Part shown: in pieces, positions 6,590 to 8,862 of the stretch
Position numbering within the stretch: the first letter of the stretch is position 1
Layout: every line of letters starts with the position of its first letter
NCBI GenBank assembly: GCA_002451165.1
Contig: DKBH01000081.1
Span: forward strand, 1 to 8,862
Direction of reading: 5' to 3'
DNA length: 8,862 nucleotides
From: Nitrospiraceae bacterium UBA6905
Lineage (GTDB): Bacteria; Nitrospirota; Thermodesulfovibrionia; Thermodesulfovibrionales; UBA6898
The notes under the pieces: generated by a model
What the model was told of the DNA's origin: nothing
The model's input: only the letters and a program-made list of their open reading frames with translations
Databases searched by the model: none
Program-made: the position numbers and the translations under genes

Positions 6590-7681
6590 ATGGCACTTAA
6601 AGATATAGAAAAACTTAAAGAAAAATTTGAAAAAGACCCCAATTCAAAGCTTTTTCTTCCCCTCGCCGAAGAATACAGAAAAGAGAGCTTGTTGGATGCA
6701 GCTATAGAAGTCCTGAATGCAGGTCTGGAAAAGCATCCGGCGTACACGAGCGCTCGCGTTCTTCTCGGCAAAATCTATTATGAAAAAGGCATGCTTCTCG
6801 AGGCGAGGGCGGAATTCGAGAATGTCATTGCTTCCGTGCCTGACAATCTTTTCGCCCACAAAAAACTTGCAGAGATTTACCGCGACACGGGCGACAAAGG
6901 GCGCGCGATAACCGTATTGCAGGCGATCCTCAGGCTCAACCCCATGGATGAAGAAACACTGATCAGTCTCAAGGCCCTGGAGTCGGGAGCTATTCCGGGC
7001 AGCGAGCAGGATCAGGCCGCTGCAGCAGAAACGCACTATGAACTGAGGATGCCGGAAGAAACACGCTCAGAGTCTGTTTCGCATGGGCAGAGGGGCGAAG
7101 AGACCGTCAGCGAAGTTGAAGAGGTGCAAGCAGAACATGTTGAAGAAGAGTTGACCGCATTCAAGGCACCGCTCTTTGGCGATAAAGATGCATTGCATAA
7201 TGACGCTGAGCCGGAGGCTCGTGTGGAAGAGCAGCCTGTGCATGAGATCACGATCAAGGACGAAACGCCGGATGTGGCCGAAGAGGATTTTACCTTCGGT
7301 GATGTAGCTACCGAGGGTGGTCATGAAGAGATTCCCCCATCGGTCGACGTCGATGCGGAGATTGAACATGCGGGGCCGGCTGCCGATGTCAGGGAAGAAC
7401 TCCCGGAGGCGGATGTGGCTATGCTGCGGCGGGAATCTACCGGCGCACGCCTTGAGGATGCTGAGCGCTGCATCGCGGAAGAACGATATTCCGATGCCAT
7501 GGGAATATACCGAAGATGCTTTGCTGCAGCGCCGGATAATAAAGTCGTTCTCCAGCGGATCAATGAACTGAGGGCACTTCTGAAACTTCTGGGAAGGGAC
7601 AAAGAAGAACTCATAGTGAAACTGGACGCGTTCCTGGAAGGGATACAGAAGAGACGCGATGAATTTCTCGGACGTTCTTAA
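6590..7681 (+). CDS. tetratricopeptide repeat protein with long acidic linker
   Basis: This 363-residue protein is of unknown function, with no signal peptide or membrane segment, so it is probably cytoplasmic. Three TPR-like repeats are visible at about residues 20-53, 54-87 and 88-121, with the typical AEEYRKESLLDAAIEVL, GKIYYEKGMLLEARAEF and AEIYRDTGDKGRAITVL cores. Residues about 132-285 form a low-complexity, Glu/Val/Ala-rich acidic linker, likely disordered. A fourth TPR-like unit follows (ARLEDAERCIAEERYSDAMGIYRRCFAAAPDN, about 286-317), then a charged helix (about 328-363). The only start candidate near the repeats is ATG 6590; it lacks a Shine-Dalgarno and is placed right after a promoter. 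The 3' end overlaps the roadblock gene by 23 bases. TPRs bind proteins, so a scaffold role with the roadblock protein is a reasonable inference. Confidence 0.85.
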   Translation: MALKDIEKLKEKFEKDPNSKLFLPLAEEYRKESLLDAAIEVLNAGLEKHPAYTSARVLLGKIYYEKGMLLEARAEFENVIASVPDNLFAHKKLAEIYRDTGDKGRAITVLQAILRLNPMDEETLISLKALESGAIPGSEQDQAAAAETHYELRMPEETRSESVSHGQRGEETVSEVEEVQAEHVEEELTAFKAPLFGDKDALHNDAEPEARVEEQPVHEITIKDETPDVAEEDFTFGDVATEGGHEEIPPSVDVDAEIEHAGPAADVREELPEADVAMLRRESTGARLEDAERCIAEERYSDAMGIYRRCFAAAPDNKVVLQRINELRALLKLLGRDKEELIVKLDAFLEGIQKRRDEFLGRS

Positions 7682-8015
7682 AGAAACGGTTGAAAAGGTT
7701 GACGGCGCTGTCTCGGCCATGATCATTGCTTCTGACGGCATTCCCGTGGTGGAATATGTCCAGGAGAAGCTTATCGACCTTACCGGACTCGGCGCTGAGG
7801 CCTCTGCCATGATCAGGGACATCGGCTATGCAGCGGAAAATCTCCGGCTTGGTGAGGCGCGTGAGTTCTCGATCATCTCCGATACCTGCGGGATCATCAT
7901 GCGGAAGATTAACGATGGATATTACCTCGCCCTTGTCATAAAGCCGGAAGGCAACTATGGAAAAGGGCGCTATATTCTGAAAGCGACCGTTCCCAACATA
8001 GTGAGCGAATTTTGA
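7659..8015 (+). CDS. roadblock/LC7 domain protein
   Basis: This 118-residue single-domain protein resembles the roadblock/LC7 family, whose bacterial members (for example MglB) usually bind and regulate small Ras-like GTPases. Visible features are an N-terminal helix (MNFSDVLKETVEKVDGA), the strand-turn AMIIASDGIPVVEY (20-33), a central helix around LGAEASAMIRDIGYAAENL, a strand FSIISDTCGIIMRKI and the late strand-turn YYLALVIKPEGNYGKGRYIL. That is the expected alpha-beta-beta-alpha-beta pattern. It overlaps the end of the TPR gene by 23 bases, so the two are almost surely co-translated; the AGAAGAGA before the ATG is a weak Shine-Dalgarno. No partner GTPase lies in the window. Family assignment is by pattern and is fairly sure; function is not known. 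Confidence 0.8.
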   Translation: MNFSDVLKETVEKVDGAVSAMIIASDGIPVVEYVQEKLIDLTGLGAEASAMIRDIGYAAENLRLGEAREFSIISDTCGIIMRKINDGYYLALVIKPEGNYGKGRYILKATVPNIVSEF

Positions 8016-8033
8016 CCGCTGCCGGAGCAGCGG
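8016..8033 (+). other. perfect 7-bp hairpin between the roadblock gene and aroQ
   Basis: CCGCTGC (8016-8022) pairs perfectly with GCAGCGG (8027-8033) around a CGGA tetraloop, starting at the base after the roadblock stop codon. No T-run follows, so it is not an intrinsic terminator. It could protect the upstream mRNA end, mark a processing point or slow ribosomes. It ends 30 bases before the aroQ ATG and leaves its AGGAGA Shine-Dalgarno (8051-8056) free. Confidence 0.5.
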
Positions 8034-8063
8034 CACGGAAGTTCGAATCCAGGAGAGCGCACC

Positions 8064-8492
8064 ATGAAGATCCTTGTCATCCACGGCCCCAATCTTAACC
8101 TTCTCGGCCAACGTGAACCGGATATCTACGGCAGCATGACGCTCAGCGAGATCAACCGGCGGATTCAGGCTCTGGCAGCGGAACTGGGAATCGAAGCCGC
8201 GATATTCCAGTCGAACAGCGAAGGGGATATCGTTGATGCCATTCAGCAGGAGGTATACGACGTCCTGATCATAAACCCTGCAGCCTATACGCATACCAGC
8301 GTAGCAATCCGGGATGCCATAGCCGCAGTGGACAGGCCGGCGATCGAGGTGCATCTCTCCAATATCCATAAACGGGAGGAATTCAGGAGAACGTCCTATA
8401 TCTCAGGGGTAGTAACGGGCCAGATAAGCGGCCTCGGCGCTGAAGGATATCTCCTTGCTGTTCAGGCGAGCCCGAAAATCCTGAATAGATGA
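8064..8492 (+). CDS. aroQ: type II 3-dehydroquinate dehydratase
   Basis: AroQ dehydrates 3-dehydroquinate to 3-dehydroshikimate, the third step of the shikimate pathway for aromatic amino acids; the type II enzyme works as a dodecamer. The 142-residue length is standard. The N-terminus has HGPNLNLLGQREPDIYG, with catalytic Arg17 and Tyr22. QSNSEGDIVDAIQ, INPAAYTHTSVAIRDAI, EVHLSNIHKREEFRRTSYIS (with the catalytic His in EVHLSN) and the GQISGLGAEGYLLAV tail follow, and all key positions are present. ATG 8064 has AGGAGA at 8051-8056 with a 7-base spacer. The stop overlaps the next gene as ATGA. Shikimate synthesis is unrelated to the flanking genes by reaction, so the clustering is probably transcriptional only. 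Confidence 0.95.
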   Translation: MKILVIHGPNLNLLGQREPDIYGSMTLSEINRRIQALAAELGIEAAIFQSNSEGDIVDAIQQEVYDVLIINPAAYTHTSVAIRDAIAAVDRPAIEVHLSNIHKREEFRRTSYISGVVTGQISGLGAEGYLLAVQASPKILNR

Positions 8493-8862
8493 AGCACATT
8501 CTTGCAGTGACCCGATCCCTTGCGGCAAGAGGGATCGACGGCATGCTCATATCCCAGATCCGGAATGTACGCTACCTTACCGGATTTACTGGCTCATCAG
8601 CCTGTATTCTGCTTGCTGGTACGGCAAGAGTCTTCTTTACCGATCCTCGCTATGACGAGCAGTCGAAGCGAGAGGTCAGGGGCTTCGACATCATCATCGA
8701 ACAGTATGAACGGCCGAAAGAGATTATTGAGACGGCAAAGGCTGTCGGCATCAGGACGCTCGGCTTTGAGGCTTCCGTATCCTACGCCTTCTATAAGGCC
8801 CTTCTCAAGAAAGGTATGAAGGTGAAGGCCGTTACGAACCTGATCGAAGAATTGCGGCGGCG
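8489..8862 (+). CDS. M24B family aminopeptidase (Xaa-Pro aminopeptidase type), 5' part
   Basis: This reading frame starts at ATG 8489, which overlaps the aroQ stop as ATGA, and stays open for 124 codons to the window edge, so the gene is cut off. The visible part is the creatinase N-terminal domain: a helix with LAARGIDGMLISQIRNVRYLTGFTGSSA (key NVRYLTGF and TGSSA, residues 26-38), the strand RVFFTDPRYDEQ (47-58) and a later LGFEASVSYAFYKALL segment. These are typical of M24B peptidases that remove N-terminal residues before proline. The metal-binding catalytic domain lies beyond the window, so activity cannot be judged. The aroQ-M24B peptidase order is common, often followed by efp, but that is not visible here. 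The overlap suggests translational coupling to aroQ. Confidence 0.87.
   Translation, partial: MKHILAVTRSLAARGIDGMLISQIRNVRYLTGFTGSSACILLAGTARVFFTDPRYDEQSKREVRGFDIIIEQYERPKEIIETAKAVGIRTLGFEASVSYAFYKALLKKGMKVKAVTNLIEELRR

Noticed and set aside
8016..8033. Intrinsic terminator after the roadblock gene
   Set aside because: The stem is perfect but is followed by CACGGAAG, with no run of T.
7967..8064. A complete class II or selenocysteine-type tRNA spanning the end of the roadblock gene
   Set aside because: GCGCTAT at 7967-7973 could pair 6 of 7 with 8054-8060, but those bases code for the conserved roadblock C-terminus, the T-stem does not pair, and no anticodon arm can be built.
7611..8369. 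Minus-strand open frame of 252 codons across the roadblock gene and aroQ
   Set aside because: It runs antisense through two well-supported genes and the hairpin between them, and shows no domain pattern.
8520..8819. Plus-strand open frame of 99 codons near the right edge
   Set aside because: It is out of frame with the M24B peptidase, whose own frame is open from 8489 to the window end and carries clear family motifs.

Overview
The window looks like a stretch of a bacterial chromosome of moderate GC content carrying core housekeeping genes. Nothing in it looks mobile: there are no insertion sequences, CRISPR arrays, prophage genes or rRNA, and no complete tRNA. A four-subunit 2-oxoacid:ferredoxin oxidoreductase points to an anaerobic or low-potential metabolism. 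The yicC-remA-gmk-rpoZ-coaBC block, followed by a TPR protein, a roadblock protein, aroQ and an M24B peptidase, fits an anaerobic lineage such as Nitrospirota or a Desulfobacterota-like group. This taxonomic call is inference only; no marker in the window settles it.

Left part (44-3022, minus strand): a compact operon read right to left, porG-porD-porA-porB (gamma, delta, alpha, beta). The joints are a 4-base overlap, a direct abutment and a 1-base gap. It encodes a complete pyruvate/2-oxoacid:ferredoxin oxidoreductase. A 134-base AT-rich divergent region (3023-3156) separates it from the plus-strand genes and holds a plausible promoter in each direction.

Middle part (3157-6554, plus strand): yicC (endoribonuclease family), remA (DUF370 regulator), gmk (guanylate kinase), rpoZ (RNA polymerase omega with a long charged tail) and coaBC (coenzyme A synthesis). 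The order matches the yloC-remA-gmk-rpoZ-coaBC run of Bacillus subtilis. Several genes overlap: gmk appears to start at a GTG inside remA, and coaBC has no clear start codon where its homology begins.

Right part (6590-8862, plus strand): an acidic-linker TPR protein overlapping a roadblock/LC7 protein, then aroQ (type II 3-dehydroquinase), then the first 124 codons of an M24B (Xaa-Pro) peptidase that runs off the window.

The most interesting signal is regulatory. yicC and the TPR gene both lack a Shine-Dalgarno sequence, and each has a TTGAC(A/C) -35-like box exactly 39 bases before its ATG with an AT-rich -10 box correctly spaced. Both may therefore be transcribed as leaderless mRNAs. In the second case the -35 box contains the coaBC stop codon. 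Other points are the TPR-roadblock pair without a GTPase in view, the extended omega subunit, the coaBC start problem, and a tRNA-3'-end-like block just before aroQ.
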